DNA from: Tetragonia tetragonoides
Lineage: Eukaryota; Streptophyta; Magnoliopsida; Caryophyllales; Aizoaceae
Length of the DNA: 64,000 nucleotides
NCBI GenBank assembly: GCA_038025085.1
Contig: CM076148.1
Coordinates: 32,222,501-32,286,500 of the forward strand
Direction: 5' to 3'
Shown: positions 33,521 to 44,275 of the stretch, piece by piece
How positions within the stretch are numbered: the stretch's first letter is position 1
Layout: each line of letters begins with the position of its first letter
Program-made: the position numbers and the translations under genes
Notes under the pieces: model-generated
Databases searched by the model: none
What the model saw: only the letters and a program-made list of their open reading frames with translations
Told to the model about the DNA's origin: nothing

Positions 33521-34260
33521 GGTTGCACATCTGCAGAAAACCTCTCCTCAGTCCTCACTCTGGTTTTCATAATTCCTGTTTGATTTGATTTTCGTTGTTC
33601 GATTTAAGTTGTGTGATTTATTAGTTGCTAACTTGAATTTCTTTTTGTTGAATGCGAAAACAGTTAGGGTTTTACTGGTGGAAAGGCGCTCCTAGTAAGT
33701 AACTTGCAACCAAGGTGTGTGCTTTCAGTTCAATCTAGGGTTTTATATTTTAACATTCGATTCAGATATACTTCGGAAATTAAGGTTTCTAATTATATGT
33801 CTTTGTTTTGAGTTTTTTAGAATGATCCTTTGTTTTTGATAGTTGTTGATAACTGTAGTATAGAGTTGGTTGCTCATTTATGTTATTGCTATATTTTGTT
33901 CGATATGTTTTGGCTGCTGTTTGAAATTTTGAATATGTCAATTCCTGGTGGTTTATGTCACGTTGCTCAGGGGCATTTGGATTATATGTTACTTATTCCA
34001 TACAAAACTAGGTCCTCAAAGCAATTTGATTGATAACTGGCTGGTTTTTCATTTTTGAGTTTTTAGGAATACCTCAATCATAACTCCAGGCTAAACTAGT
34101 GAAAACAATGTCTTGAGTTCTTCCCTGCTGTTACCTTTCCTTGCTACTGACAAATGTCCCCAGCTTGTTCAATCACCTTTCTTTATCTTTTCGGAAAATA
34201 GTTAGATGTTTCATTACATCTTCCAAAGGATGCCAACGTGCCATCCTTGGAATAAAATTC
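33521..34260. other. Non-coding sequence of block A
   Basis: T-rich sequence with no recognised gene. The short plus-strand frames here show no family motif. Confidence 0.35.
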
Positions 34261-34860
34261 TTACAAAGTGAAAGGCATATCAAGGTGATATCCTATAAAT
34301 ATCCAAGAGATGAACCAAGTATCAAAGGAAAACCACTTCTTTACACTGTTTAACTGTATACTTATAATATCCAGCAAAAACTTTGAAGTGAATACTCCTA
34401 ACAATCTGAGCAACTGTTCTGGTCCCCTTAGCAAATATTCTGGCATTTCTCTCCCAGTCTCCCACCATAACTCATACACTGTAGCAGCCAGGGCTGCTCT
34501 TTTTGCGCGTTGCTCTAAGGTCTTTCCCTTCACTTTCTGTCTATAGCACTCCAACTCCCTTCTTAAAGAAAGAGGTTTTCTGTAAATGCCAAGCCTAGTA
34601 AGTACTGCCTGCCACACTTGTTGGGCAATAGTGCATCTGAAGAACAGATATTTGCAACTTTCAGCATCCCTGCAGCAAAGGACACAATAGTTAGCCATCT
34701 GCAAACCCCTGGTCGTAAGCATATCAACAGTTGCCAACTTCCCATAAGCTGCAAACCATAAAAATTCTCTGTGTCTAGGAACAGTCTAAGCTTCCCAAAT
34801 CGTTCTTTCCCACCAACATTTCTGACCTTTATCTCTAAACACATTGTAAGCATCAATCTA
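34261..34860 (-). pseudogene. LINE reverse-transcriptase zinc-binding fragment (block A)
   Basis: The minus strand reads as a plant non-LTR retrotransposon zf-RVT C-terminus: VPRHREFLWFAAYGKLATVD, MLTTRGLQMANYCVLC, CRDAESCKYLFFRCTIAQQV, followed by a helical tail with ECYRQKVKGKTLEQRAKRAA and VYELWWETGR. One in-frame stop lies upstream of the VPRHREF block. No RT or endonuclease is attached. The block B copy is at 58015-58614. Confidence 0.7.
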
Positions 34861-35290
34861 AGATGTTAGAATTTAAATTTTATGAATTTTGTACTATGAG
34901 AAGGATTAGACGTTCAAATGCATTGGGATTTTTGATGTCAAAATTGTGGAACCTATACTATTGTCTTTCAATTATAGTATTTACACTTGCTACTTGTTTC
35001 TCAGTCTCGGAATAGACTGCAAGTACTACTTTGTAGTTTGTACTGCTTAAATGCAAACACTTCTCTCTTCTTGTTTTTCGCCTCTTGGTGCAACAGCGTA
35101 AAAACTACGAACATTTTTATTACGATCCCTAGAATAGGTTTGTTCTCTAAATTCTGCTGTATAAACAACCAAAACTTAGTTTCATGTTGAGATTATAAGC
35201 TATATTTAACTTATTCTGTTTATGTTTTAACTTTTGATCTCGACAAGGAGTGTGTAAAGACTAGTAGAGGTAGTCTGATTAAGTAAGTAG
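34861..35290. repeat. Old internal duplication of block A (paired with about 30590-31020)
   Basis: The sequence from TTTTGTACTATGAGAAGGAT through CAAATGCATTGGGATTTTTG and GCTTAAATGCAAACA to the GACAAGGAGTGTGTAAAGA region aligns with 30610-30990, with clear divergence. It marks the start of a second, older repeat unit inside block A. Confidence 0.7.
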
Positions 35291-35601
35291 CCACACAATA
35301 AGCAAATGTAAAATGATGTCTGAACTCTTTCCATTGTATGATATTTCATTCATCATTCATGTAGTGTGCTGGATGAGTCACTTGCACTTCAAGATTTGTC
35401 CTCATTGCTATAATATCAAACAAGGAAACTCCAATTAAAACCAATGTAAAGAATCTTAGGACAGCTCTAACCCATTTTCATTTCTTCTTTGATTGTTGCA
35501 CCAAACCTGTGTTGCTGTTGCTGATTTACTCTGGAAATCCTAGCACTCCATATTAGATAAATCACAGCCACCATATAAGCTCAGATGATTTTCCTGCCGG
35601 C

Positions 35602-35853
35602 TTAGGGTTTCTTGATTCTGCTTATCCTCATAAGACATTTGTTCCATGTTCGAGCATGCAAAGCAGTAGCCAACCCAGCACTCATCTGCTCCATTATTTG
35701 TTGAGCAAATGCACATTGTGAAAATAGATAGGGTGGGTTTCCCTTTATCCTAGCTGATAGGTGGAATATATTAGTTCTCTGTATGTATGGGGATACTAAT
35801 GTGTTGTAACTAAAAAAAGAAAAGAAAAAGACTTGAAGGTAAAGAATTTGCAC
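35602..35853 (-). pseudogene. Second LINE zf-RVT-like fragment (block A)
   Basis: The minus strand has a short open frame with YLFSQCAFAQQIMEQMSAGL and HARTWNKCLMRISRI, which resembles the end of a zf-RVT domain (LFxxCxFxxxI). It is too short to be sure. The block B copy is at 59356-59607. Confidence 0.4.
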
Positions 35854-36067
35854 TGCCCTTATTTACTGTTTAAACATCAAGAACTATGAAAAGAAGATAT
35901 CACAAAAACTGGGAAAATATGTGACCTAGGAAGAGGTAATTTGTCTAAAGGAGAAACTCTTTGTGCTGGGTTTAGCCCTATGCCTCAACCAAGGGATCTC
36001 ACCTATAAGCTCAGAGCATACCCATTAAAGTGGACAACCCTCGCTAACCCCCACTAAAGTACACTTA

Positions 36068-36366
36068 GGGCCGGTTTGGCCTAGCTCCCACAAATTTCAA
36101 GCCGTCCTCTCGCATTGGTTCATGCCCACCCCATTTTCGTCCACTCCCACCTCCACCTCCACCTCCAACTTGTAGAAGTTGATATAAAGCTAAAAGTGGA
36201 AGGAGAGGGAGAACCTACAAATTGTAGCTTCTACTTTTAGTCCAATTGTAGCTTTATTTCAACTTCTTAGAAGCTGTAGATAGAGAGGGTGGAGTGGATG
36301 AAAGGGCGTGGAGAACAAATGTGGAAGGGGAAGTAGATGTTGGAAGAAGATAGGCGAATCGGGCCT
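36068..36366. mobile_element. Tourist-like MITE (block A)
   Basis: Ends GGGCCGGTTTGGCCTA and, reverse-complemented, AGGCCCGATTCGCCTA, with TTA on both sides (36065-36067, 36367-36369). The centre contains the pair TAAAAGTGGAAGG / CTTCTACTTTTA. The block B copy is at 59822-60120. Confidence 0.65.
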
Positions 36367-36369
36367 TTA

Positions 36370-37369
36370 GCATACAATGAAGCCGTCCTCTGCACAAGGA
36401 TAACTGAAGACTGAACAGTCTTCTTAGAAGAAAAGGCAGCATGCATCATTAGGTGTAATTCTGTTGCTGAACAGAAGCTTGCATCTTGTCCACGTCCCAA
36501 TTGTATATCAGAAATTCAGAATCTGATTTCAGCTGCTGCTCAGATTCTGAAAGTTCGGTATGTTTCGAAGCTTCCGGTTCTGATAGTTCACAACAACAGT
36601 AGCAGCAGATCCTTACATTTATCCATTATCCTATACTCTTAACTTCTTAAAATATTGCCCAAAGTTGTGACATGAAACCAAACAAAGTCAGACTGAGAAA
36701 GTACAACCATCAAACGCATGATCATTTTCCAGAAGGCTAACAAACATGTAAGGTTAAGTTCAGGCTGGAGCTTCACAATTCTACCCACTGCTAGCAATCT
36801 ACCATGAGCAACTAGCCATCAAATAAAACTTTGTCTGGGAACAAAGACCATAATAGGTTTAGCAACCTCAAAACAAATTCAGTATCTGCCAGAAAGGTAT
36901 GTGCTTGCAAGTACAGACCGTACTGTAATCACTTGTTGAATGCATCACACAATTGCCAAAAGCAGGTCTGAGACGATGTTGCTGAGTTTGTATAACTTCA
37001 ACCAACACCAGAAAGGATTAGCCTTAGGAACATGATCCTAAATGGATGTTATTCGTAAACAGATATGAATCAGCCATTGTGTATCTTGCTCCCACAATGT
37101 TTACCAATGACAGCATGTCCCAAATTATACAGTTAAGGCCCAAACTACTTCTTGAGATCAGATCCCAAACAAATATAAAAAATCTATGAAACTATGAGAG
37201 AATTAAAATATTAAGTATTGACTGGGATATCTATTGACAAGAATCAAAACATGTTAGGCCGAACCTTCCTCATGTGGTTTAGAAGTCAACCCGTTTGAGA
37301 TCTCTCTCTCTCTCAGAATCTAACTCATCCAAGAACCCTCTTTTCTTCTTATGTACAGTTCTAGAAAAT
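36370..37369 (+). promoter_or_regulatory. Upstream region of the block A F-box gene
   Basis: Non-coding. 36690-36892 aligns with 31358-31557 in front of the truncated paralogue, showing that both F-box units shared the same upstream flank. An in-frame ATG at 37295 would add 25 residues (Ser/Arg-rich) before the F-box; I prefer 37370. Confidence 0.4.
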
Positions 37370-38716
37370 ATGACTAACTGGGGCAATATACCAATCGATG
37401 TGGCCGTTAAGATTCTTGAACTTCTCGAACTCCATGAGGATTTCATGTCCTTCTGCGGTGTCTGCACTCGTTGGAGATCAGCTGCCAAAGAGGCAAAATT
37501 CCGTGCCTGCGTCCCCACCAAGTGGCTACCATGGTCATCATCATTGGCTTTGCCCCACGACCACCATCATGAGCTGCCATTGTTCATGGTACCTGATCAG
37601 CCTCATGATCATGACCATGGTATTGATATCTCACTGTCACCAATAAACCACCCCCGTCTGATCATGTACAGCATCTGCCATGATACAATCCACCACCTGG
37701 AGCTCCCTCCCAGTCCCTGCTGCTATATAGGAGTATATCATTATGAAAAACAACAAGAACAACGTATCTTATCTTCGCGTGGATGGCTGCTTTCTTTAAC
37801 TGAGGAGGCCATGCGGGATCTGACTCTTTCTCTCCTCAACCCCTTTTCTGGAGCCCAAATACAACTCCCACCACTTGAAATCTATAGCAGAACCATGCGA
37901 AGAGTTGTGCCCTTTATTCATTGTGTGAGGCTCTTTGGGAAATTTATCTTGTCCGCCAGCCCAGATAATGAAGATGATTATTCTGTAGCTCTTATTTTGC
38001 AGGAACCTTTTCTAAATCTCTCTCTCAAGTTTGAAATTGTTGTATCTTGGAAGAAAGGTGATGATCACTGGGTCCAGTTGGGGACTCTCAACAACGATAA
38101 TGATTGGCCTTTCCTTCATCTTTGCAGCGATATCACTTTTTACCGGGGAGAATTTTATGCTGTTGATCATGAAGGCAATCTTTTAGCTTTCGGACCTGCC
38201 CAATCTTTTCCTCGCCTGGTTGCAGGATTTGGAGACCAGGGGGGGCTCTTCTTGTCCCCTAGTTACAACAAAGCTGGAACTTATCCCCCGCCAGTACTTA
38301 CACTTTTCTATTTGGTTGAATCAATGGGCCGATTGTTGCTTCTCTGCAGGGTGAAGAGTCTGATAGATGACAACTACCAGACTATATTATTCCTGGTTTT
38401 TGAGGTGAATGTGGAGAATGGAGATGCCAAGGAAATGCACACCTTAGACAGTAGATCAGTTTTTCTGGGGGCTAACTCTTCCTTCTCTGTCAAGGCATCT
38501 CCCTCCCATGGCTGTAAGCCTAATTGCATTTATTATACCCATGATCATAGGCAACTCTATTATGGAGCAGCAGAAACATTTAATAGTGGGGGCAAAGATA
38601 GTGGGATTTACAATCTAACAACTGGGGAAGTCGAGGGCTGCAGTTACAATGGTTCATCATGTGTGACTGATTCTACGTCTACCCCTCCCATGTGGCTCGA
38701 GTCCCTTGCTTCTTGA
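37370..38716 (+). CDS. F-box/DUF295 protein (448 aa, block A)
   Basis: Intact single-exon gene. The chosen start puts the F-box at once at the N-terminus (WGNIPIDVAVKILELLEL, then FCGVCTRWRSAAKEAKF, residues about 4-45). A His-rich loop follows (LPHDHHHELP, HDHDHGIDIS, about 64-88). The middle carries RILSSRGWLLSLTEEAM and the NPFSGAQIQLPPLE block typical of plant DUF295 F-box proteins. The C-terminal DUF295 portion includes DITFYRGEFYAVDHEGNLLA and YLVESMGRLLLLCRVKSLID and ends MWLESLAS. The inferred role is a substrate receptor of an SCF ubiquitin ligase; the substrate is unknown. It is clearly distinct from the SKIP23-like gene at 8978. The block B gene encodes the same residues throughout. 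Confidence 0.9.
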   Translation: MTNWGNIPIDVAVKILELLELHEDFMSFCGVCTRWRSAAKEAKFRACVPTKWLPWSSSLALPHDHHHELPLFMVPDQPHDHDHGIDISLSPINHPRLIMYSICHDTIHHLELPPSPCCYIGVYHYEKQQEQRILSSRGWLLSLTEEAMRDLTLSLLNPFSGAQIQLPPLEIYSRTMRRVVPFIHCVRLFGKFILSASPDNEDDYSVALILQEPFLNLSLKFEIVVSWKKGDDHWVQLGTLNNDNDWPFLHLCSDITFYRGEFYAVDHEGNLLAFGPAQSFPRLVAGFGDQGGLFLSPSYNKAGTYPPPVLTLFYLVESMGRLLLLCRVKSLIDDNYQTILFLVFEVNVENGDAKEMHTLDSRSVFLGANSSFSVKASPSHGCKPNCIYYTHDHRQLYYGAAETFNSGGKDSGIYNLTTGEVEGCSYNGSSCVTDSTSTPPMWLESLAS

Positions 38717-39814
38717 GTCCCCAAATTTGGCTGATCATGTTATACGCACACTTTTGTAAGAAATGAGTACTTGTATTGTATCTATGTCTTTCAGTTGGCG
38801 TAATAAGGATAAACAGCACTGTTGCTCCTGACTAGAATGCTTCCAGTGAGAGTAAGTGCTGTTGGTTCTTGTTTATGGCTCAGTAACCTATATCCTCCAT
38901 GGTTTTCATTTCTGATTGGACAGGAAGTGTCTTAACTCTTATGAATACATCTTATTCTTGTGTACTGGAAAAGAAGTTTGCTGTGTGGATTTCGATGTGA
39001 ATTTTGATTGTTTATGTGATAGTTGCAGAAATCTATATCAAACATGTATGTCTGTGGTTGGGGGAGGAATATGTATGCTTGTATGAAATTATACCTTCTC
39101 TTCTGGCCCATCTAGTCTAACGGTGTAACTTTGAGCATTCTTGAGGGTTGTAAAGTCTGCTATGTTTTTTCTAGATAAGCCGATAAAATTTTCTTAAAAT
39201 TTATCTGAGAAGAAAACTTTGGTCATTGTAAGTTTGTGTCTTTGTGCATCATAGAAGGAAATTTTCTGATGTTCCATTACAAGAACCTAAAAAAGTTATA
39301 GCAACTCATTATTTTCTATGTTCTAACAAACCCTGAATAACTTATACAGACTCAATTGAATTAACTTGTTCTGTGTTCTGTTATGATGGAAACTCAAAAT
39401 GCTACTTGCCTACTCCTATGAGTTTTGTCGAATTCTCAAATCATTTACTTTGAGCTACATCATTGAGCTGGAAAAGCGCAATCCTTGAGATTTCAGATAG
39501 TTCTAGTTGACTAATTGTCTACCCTTATTGTAAGCTAGTACAGTAGATATCTCACAATTCTGCAGATGGTCTGACAATGTCTCATTCTGGGGTTCAATCG
39601 CCGGATATAAGTTATGCACTACTCGCTGTCATCTTCTGTCATTGTCAACCTTTCATATACATGATAACAGATGTCACTGAAGAAATAAAATTCCTGGTTA
39701 GCAAATGACTGTGACTATGTATATCCAAGTGTAAAACTAGATGTGAGTCATAGAAAAGACCTCTAAATTATGAGTCCTGAACATTACTGGAAAATATGTT
39801 TTAACATTCTGGTG
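38717..39814. other. 3' flank of the block A F-box gene
   Basis: The start is the F-box 3' UTR. Parts near 39400-39490 align with 32330-32380 after the truncated copy. No gene. Confidence 0.4.
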
Positions 39815-39960
39815 CGGGTTTATGAGTTCATGCTGGTTCCTTTTTCTCCACCAGCTCCAAGGCTTAGCAAGTTAGGTCCTTTCCTAAATGCTGGTGTCAA
39901 AATAATGATACCTGGAAAGAAGACACCCAACAAGTTGGGTCAAAGTCACATAGTACCTCT
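39815..39960 (+). pseudogene. Relic of the last PP2C exon (block A)
   Basis: CATGCTGGTTCC, TTTTCTCCACCAGCTCCAAG, GGTCCTTTCCTA and GTCAAAGTCA occur in the same order and spacing as in the last exon of the PP2C gene (24535-24656: HAGSIFSTSSKPWEGPFL ... GVKVI). Several small indels destroy the frame. No other PP2C exon is nearby. The block B copy is at 63569-63714. Confidence 0.65.
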
Positions 39961-40246
39961 TCTGGTCCAATGTACTAGACATTTCATGAGCCATTAAATT
40001 TCTTAATCTTGTATGTTGGAAGTATAAATGAAATTATCTAAACTTCTTATTGTGGCTAGCATATATGCAGTAGTTTGTTATTGACGTTATGGTGTTAGTA
40101 GCAAGAAGGAGACACTTCAGGTGCTGAGATTGTAATTTTAGGTGCGCCGAAGGCGTAAGGAATTCGATGTATAGCATTAAAGTAGCATTTCTAGCTTAAT
40201 ATTTTTCCTTTTCCTAATTTAAAGGTGTGCATATTGGAGATTCTTG

Positions 40247-40693
40247 TAGCACTGTGTACATCTTTCTCTCTAGAATACAAAGATCATTAATTCTGTTATG
40301 TAAACTCGTATTCTTTACTCATGTCGATTTCGTTTTTCACCTAAAATGTTATTTTCAATGGATCTGGAATAAGTCTATGATGCTGTAGTAATGTTTCTTC
40401 TCTTAATGGACATGGTCTTTCTGTGTAAATGTTACCCTAGCTACTCTGTTCATAGTTCATGGTCTTACATTCAACAATTTTAAATACTTGATTTTTGTCC
40501 TTATTTGAAGCATGCTGAAGAACAACTATTTGAAGCTTGGTTACTGTGGTGGAAGGCATACACAGGTACGCTCCAGCAACTTAATTAAGTTGGTTATTGT
40601 ACTCATGTACAACATACTATGGAGATTTTAGCATACACTGAAGCACTGTGTGTTCTGAACAGAACCTTAGTGTATATAAATAGAAAGAATTAC
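40247..40693. other. Right end of block A, non-coding
   Basis: Sequence to the right of the point where block B leaves the window, so it cannot be compared. No gene seen; it joins DUF6598-like sequence at about 40694. Confidence 0.35.
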
Positions 40694-40983
40694 TATTTGG
40701 ACTCTTTCAAACTCAGGCAATTGCTTTTTGAAAAGATCAGTAGAAACATAGTCTTGGGAGACACCATCATAGTTGCGATATTGGGGATCACAACTTGCTG
40801 TAATATGCCCTATTATATCAACATAATTGGGCTGTTGATTACTCATTTTTTCTTTGATGTAAAAGGACACACGGGCCATGATTGCATATCGGATGTTTAT
40901 ATGGGATGTTTATACAAGTGAGCGTTGCCGATCCTATCTTACCAGCAATAGATATTGTTTTCGCTCGTTCATAATGATCATCA
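40694..40983 (-). pseudogene. Extra fragment of the DUF6598-like gene (partial tandem copy)
   Basis: This 290-bp piece is nearly the same as 41496-41790 of the following gene copy (minus-strand text VSFYIKEKMSNQQPNYVDII and so on). It ends in an expanded (ATC)n run at 40977-41002, where the next copy begins. It is a partial duplication with both ends cut. Confidence 0.75.
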
Positions 40984-41276
40984 TCATCATCTTCATCATC
41001 ATCTTTCGAATCCTCCATCCATCTGCAACTGTCATAAAAAAGATGGAGCAATGAAGGGATAGACAATAGGGAGTAATTACCTAGAGATGTTCACTGATTT
41101 AGAAGGTGCTTGGTGAAGAGATAAAAGAGACGAGAAAGCTCGCTACAGCCTACAGTGACAAGGAGAATGGCAAAATTAACAAGTCAAATTAGAAACAGAA
41201 CACAAAATGAAAAAAAAAGCCAAAACAAAAAAGAAACTACCTTTTGATGTTTTTTGTGCTTCTTACGCCGCTCTCA

Positions 41277-42339
41277 TCTTCTAGAATATCTTTTGGAGGA
41301 ATTGGAAACCGCTACAGCACCTCTATTTCGATATCGAAACCGTTGACTCCCAATATTTCACCTGAACCCCAAATATCATTGGCAGGATACCCTAATGATT
41401 TGGTGGTTGTTATCCCTATAAGATAACTCAATGTCCAAAACAATGGAAGAATAGGTTGGAATAGAAACCCAACATTTAGATAAAGCAATTGCTTCCTCTA
41501 TTTGGACTCTTTCAAACTCAGGCAATTGCTTTTTGAAAAGATCAGTAGAAACATAGTCTTGGGAGACACCATCATAGTTGCGATATTGGGGATCACAACT
41601 TGCTGTAATATGCCCTATTATATCAACATAATTGGGTTGTTGATTACTCATTTTTTCTTTGATGTAAAAGCACACGGGCCATGATTGCATATGGGATGTT
41701 TATATTGGATGTTTATACAAGTGAGCGTTGCCGATCCTATCTTACCAGCAATAGAAATTGTTTTCGCTCGTTCATAATGATCATCATCTTCATCGTTATC
41801 CAAATATATCGAACCCTTAGCAATCACAACATCATTATGAGCCTTGTCATGTAGTATCAAATCTATAGCATCAATTCTATAAAAATTCTAAAAGTCTGGA
41901 TTTAGGGAACTTAATGTTATGCTGCCACCCGATTCAACCACCTCAGGATCGTTACGACTTTGATTGAAAATTTCATAAGTCAAACTATCTCCAGCATTGC
42001 CATATATTTCACCATAAATTTCACACGGCCTATCATCGGGTTTTTTTAATTGAATGTAGACAGAACACACCTCAAGTAGAGGCCTAGCTCTGATATGATC
42101 AACACCTCTGATCCTTTTCTCATCACGTCTCTTCACCATACCATCCAAACAACTCTAGAAAAAAGATCTCTTGGAGGAAGATTCACATTGGAAGAAAGCA
42201 TTCGCAAATCATCCACTTTAACCTCTAGATATTTATCAAGAACAAATTGAACGTAACCCAACGTAACATAACCTGTATTATTACCATAGGTAGAAGCGCA
42301 TTCAATAATAATAGTCTTGTGAACATTAGATAGACGCAA
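41277..42339 (-). pseudogene. DUF6598 / 60-kDa jasmonate-induced-protein-like pseudogene (C1)
   Basis: The minus strand encodes two beta-rich repeats of the type found in DUF6598 proteins: EVCSVYIQLKKPDDRPCEIY, EIFNQSRNDPEVVESGG, DLILHDKAHNDVVIAKGSIY, ERAKTISIAGKIGSA; then VSFYIKEKM, YVDIIGHITASCD and FERVQIEEAIALSKCW. An upstream segment (KTIIIECASTYGNNTGYVTL) precedes them. Disabling changes: an in-frame TAG at 41888-41890, a 13-bp tandem duplication near 41700-41715 that shifts the frame, a 2-bp deletion near 41668 and a later frame change near 41395. In grasses such domains occur in jasmonate-induced proteins that may also carry a ribosome-inactivating domain; none is attached here. Family call from pattern only. 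Confidence 0.5.
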
Positions 42340-42541
42340 AACAATCGTTGTAATCTACCAGATATGCTCAGATGAGGATGTTTCGAGAATAGATAAAAAA
42401 CATGACTTCGTTCAATGTGAGAAATAGGTTGTCAAACCAGGCAAATATAAGAATTGAAATGAAAATAGAAAGCAAAAAAAAAAAAAAAAAAATTCAAACA
42501 AAACGAAACTAGGTTGTAACAACATGACCAAGCATTTTATT

Positions 42542-42712
42542 TTATTTTTGTTGTTGAAGACCAAGCAGTGACTTTTGAAAGTGAACCAGATTGATTACCA
42601 ACTGATGCTCAAAATCTTCCAACAAGCTTATCGTAAATCGGTGCATGGTGGGAGGGAACCCGTGCCAATACTTTATCTTCTCCAACGCATTACAGTGGTG
42701 ACAACTTGCCAT
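42542..42712 (-). CDS. Short hypothetical ORF (56 aa), C1
   Basis: An ATG-to-TAA frame on the minus strand begins MASCHHCNALEKIKYW and contains ISLLEDFEHQLVINLVHFQ, an amphipathic stretch, before a Gln-rich end. It lies upstream of the DUF6598-like gene on the same strand and might be its first exon or an independent small gene. The C2 copy (48995-49165) keeps the frame. No family recognised. Confidence 0.25.
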   Translation of the reverse strand: MASCHHCNALEKIKYWHGFPPTMHRFTISLLEDFEHQLVINLVHFQKSLLGLQQQK

Positions 42713-43681
42713 TTCTGCTATTACAAATATGAAAATGAAAATTAAATGAAGAAAATGTTATAGCTTCATAGCTACTGCATGATTAGCACTCCATCAGTTA
42801 ATTTTAACCCAATGGTCAAGCTTCAGGTCTTAGAGTGTTATAACTCATATCAATGGTCAATCCAAATTAGAAACTACCCCTCATACAACAAATCCAGAAA
42901 ACAACCCATTTCTTAGATCTTAGAACTAAGTTCCATCTTAATCAGATCACATTCATCACAAACATACACACTATGGCAGTATACCAACAAATTAAACCAA
43001 AACAAGTTCTTTTTTTTTTTTTTTTGATAATTAAACTAATCAACTTCTTCATACTATTAACAAAACAAACAAAAATATTTGCATATACAACAACATGGTA
43101 ATATTGCTTAGTTAGAGTGATAAAGAACAGACCTTAATTTACTGGCTGCTAGTGTAGAATTCTTGAGTCTTGAGGGCAGTTAGTGATTGAGCAGGCAACT
43201 GAAAAATGAAAAGAAGAGAGTGAAACCTCTGTTTTTCTGATAGTAAGTTTTATGTTTGAGGGTGGTTGAGTTGTGTGGAGAGAGAAGGAAATAAATAGGC
43301 CAGGATGTGCATTTTACCAGTAGACACTTCAACTTAGGGCATTAAATTAAGTTGCTTGTGAACAGATAGAAGTTTCCATTTCTGTGTAAAGAAAGCAGAA
43401 AAAGCTCTTGATATGACTTGAAATTTGCCAAGCTTTTCTGAGTAACCAGATAAAGCTGCAAAGAAAGATAACAGCAAAAAATTGAAAATTTTGAACAAAA
43501 TATTTACTCCTTGTCCTAGAGACTTGGCTGGACCTTTTTCAAGCTAGGGAATTATCCTCCACATACCTTAATTTACTGGCTGCTAGTGTAGAATTCTTGA
43601 GTCTTGTAGCAGTGGCGAACCTACAATCACAATTCAAGAAAATTGATATAAGAAGAAAAAATAAATTGATGTAGCATAGAC
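42713..43681. other. Non-coding region of unit C1
   Basis: Upstream side of the DUF6598-like gene. A roughly 42-bp segment (TTAATTTACTGGCTGCTAGT, TAGAATTCTTGAGTCTTG) occurs at about 43137-43177 and again at about 43568-43607. Poly-A and poly-T runs occur. No gene. Confidence 0.4.
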
Positions 43682-44014
43682 AACGTGGAATTCCGGCGGA
43701 TTCCGGCGCAAAACAATAGAGTCTAATATAGTATAAATTTTCTTGATTATGTAACCCACATTATTATACAATAATAAAACATAACCCAACGTAACCCAAC
43801 TTAACCCAACATAACCCAACTTAACCCAACATAACCCAAAGTAACGTTAGGTCAACATTACATAGACACAAAACAATCGTAGTAAGCTACCTTCTTCGAA
43901 GTACACACTCGTTGTTCTTCCATCCACACCCCATGTTATTCATACAAAGGAACAATTTCATTCACTTGTTGTCAGCCCTTTTTTTGTTTGGTTGTTAATG
44001 CTTTTGAATTCGAT
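43682..44014. repeat. Segment X with 10-bp AACCCAACNT repeat (C1)
   Basis: This 333-bp segment recurs at 46820-47123 and 50135-50447. It holds a variable tandem repeat of AACCCAAC plus two bases (6 units here, 3 and 4 in the others). Its right half (ACATAGACACAAAACAATCG) resembles 42305-42345 in the DUF6598-like gene, so X looks like 5' sequence of a related gene copy. Directly after it, copia sequence starts at 44015. Confidence 0.8.
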
Positions 44015-44275
44015 TTTGGTATTGTGGTTAATTGCTGTCCTATCTTTTGTGACAACACTAGTGCTATTAATATTGCTAAAAATCCATGTCAACACAAGAG
44101 GACTAAACATATTGACATTAGGCATCATTTCCTGAGAGACAATGTTGAAAAAGGTCTTATATCCATGAACTTTTACAAAACGGAAGAACAAATTGCGGAT
44201 ATCTTCACTAAGGCACTCAGTCGGGAACAATTTGAGAAAATTCGACTTGAACTTGGGTTGATAAAAATCAACTAA
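44015..44275 (+). pseudogene. Ty1/copia polyprotein C-terminus (RNase H end), C1
   Basis: The frame encodes CDNTSAINIAKNPCQHKRTK, HIDIRHHFLRDNVEKGLISM and TEEQIADIFTKALSREQFEK, then a stop: the classic end of copia RNase H with its TKHIDIRHHF and DIFTKAL blocks. Everything upstream (gag, protease, integrase, RT) is absent; the piece starts at a breakpoint after segment X. The copy at 50448-50708 is almost identical. Confidence 0.9.

Larger units (their letters stand above)
30500..40246. repeat. Segmental duplication block A (paired with 54323-64000)
   Basis: From 30500 (just after a run of 14 G) the sequence matches 54323 onward nearly base for base up to the window's end (40246 pairs with 64000). 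Offsets shift from 23823 to 23754, mainly because block B lacks about 77 bp around 33330-33410. The rest differs by scattered substitutions and 1-2 base indels. The block contains an intact F-box gene, a truncated paralogue, LINE fragments, a MITE and older internal duplications. It probably continues beyond 40246. Confidence 0.95.

Noticed and set aside
43770..43845. Interstitial telomere repeat
   Set aside because: The unit is a 10-mer AACCCAACNT, not the plant telomere 7-mer CCCTAAA.
43958..44230. Minus-strand protein over the copia RNase H end
   Set aside because: It is the antisense shadow of the well-recognised RNase H C-terminus.
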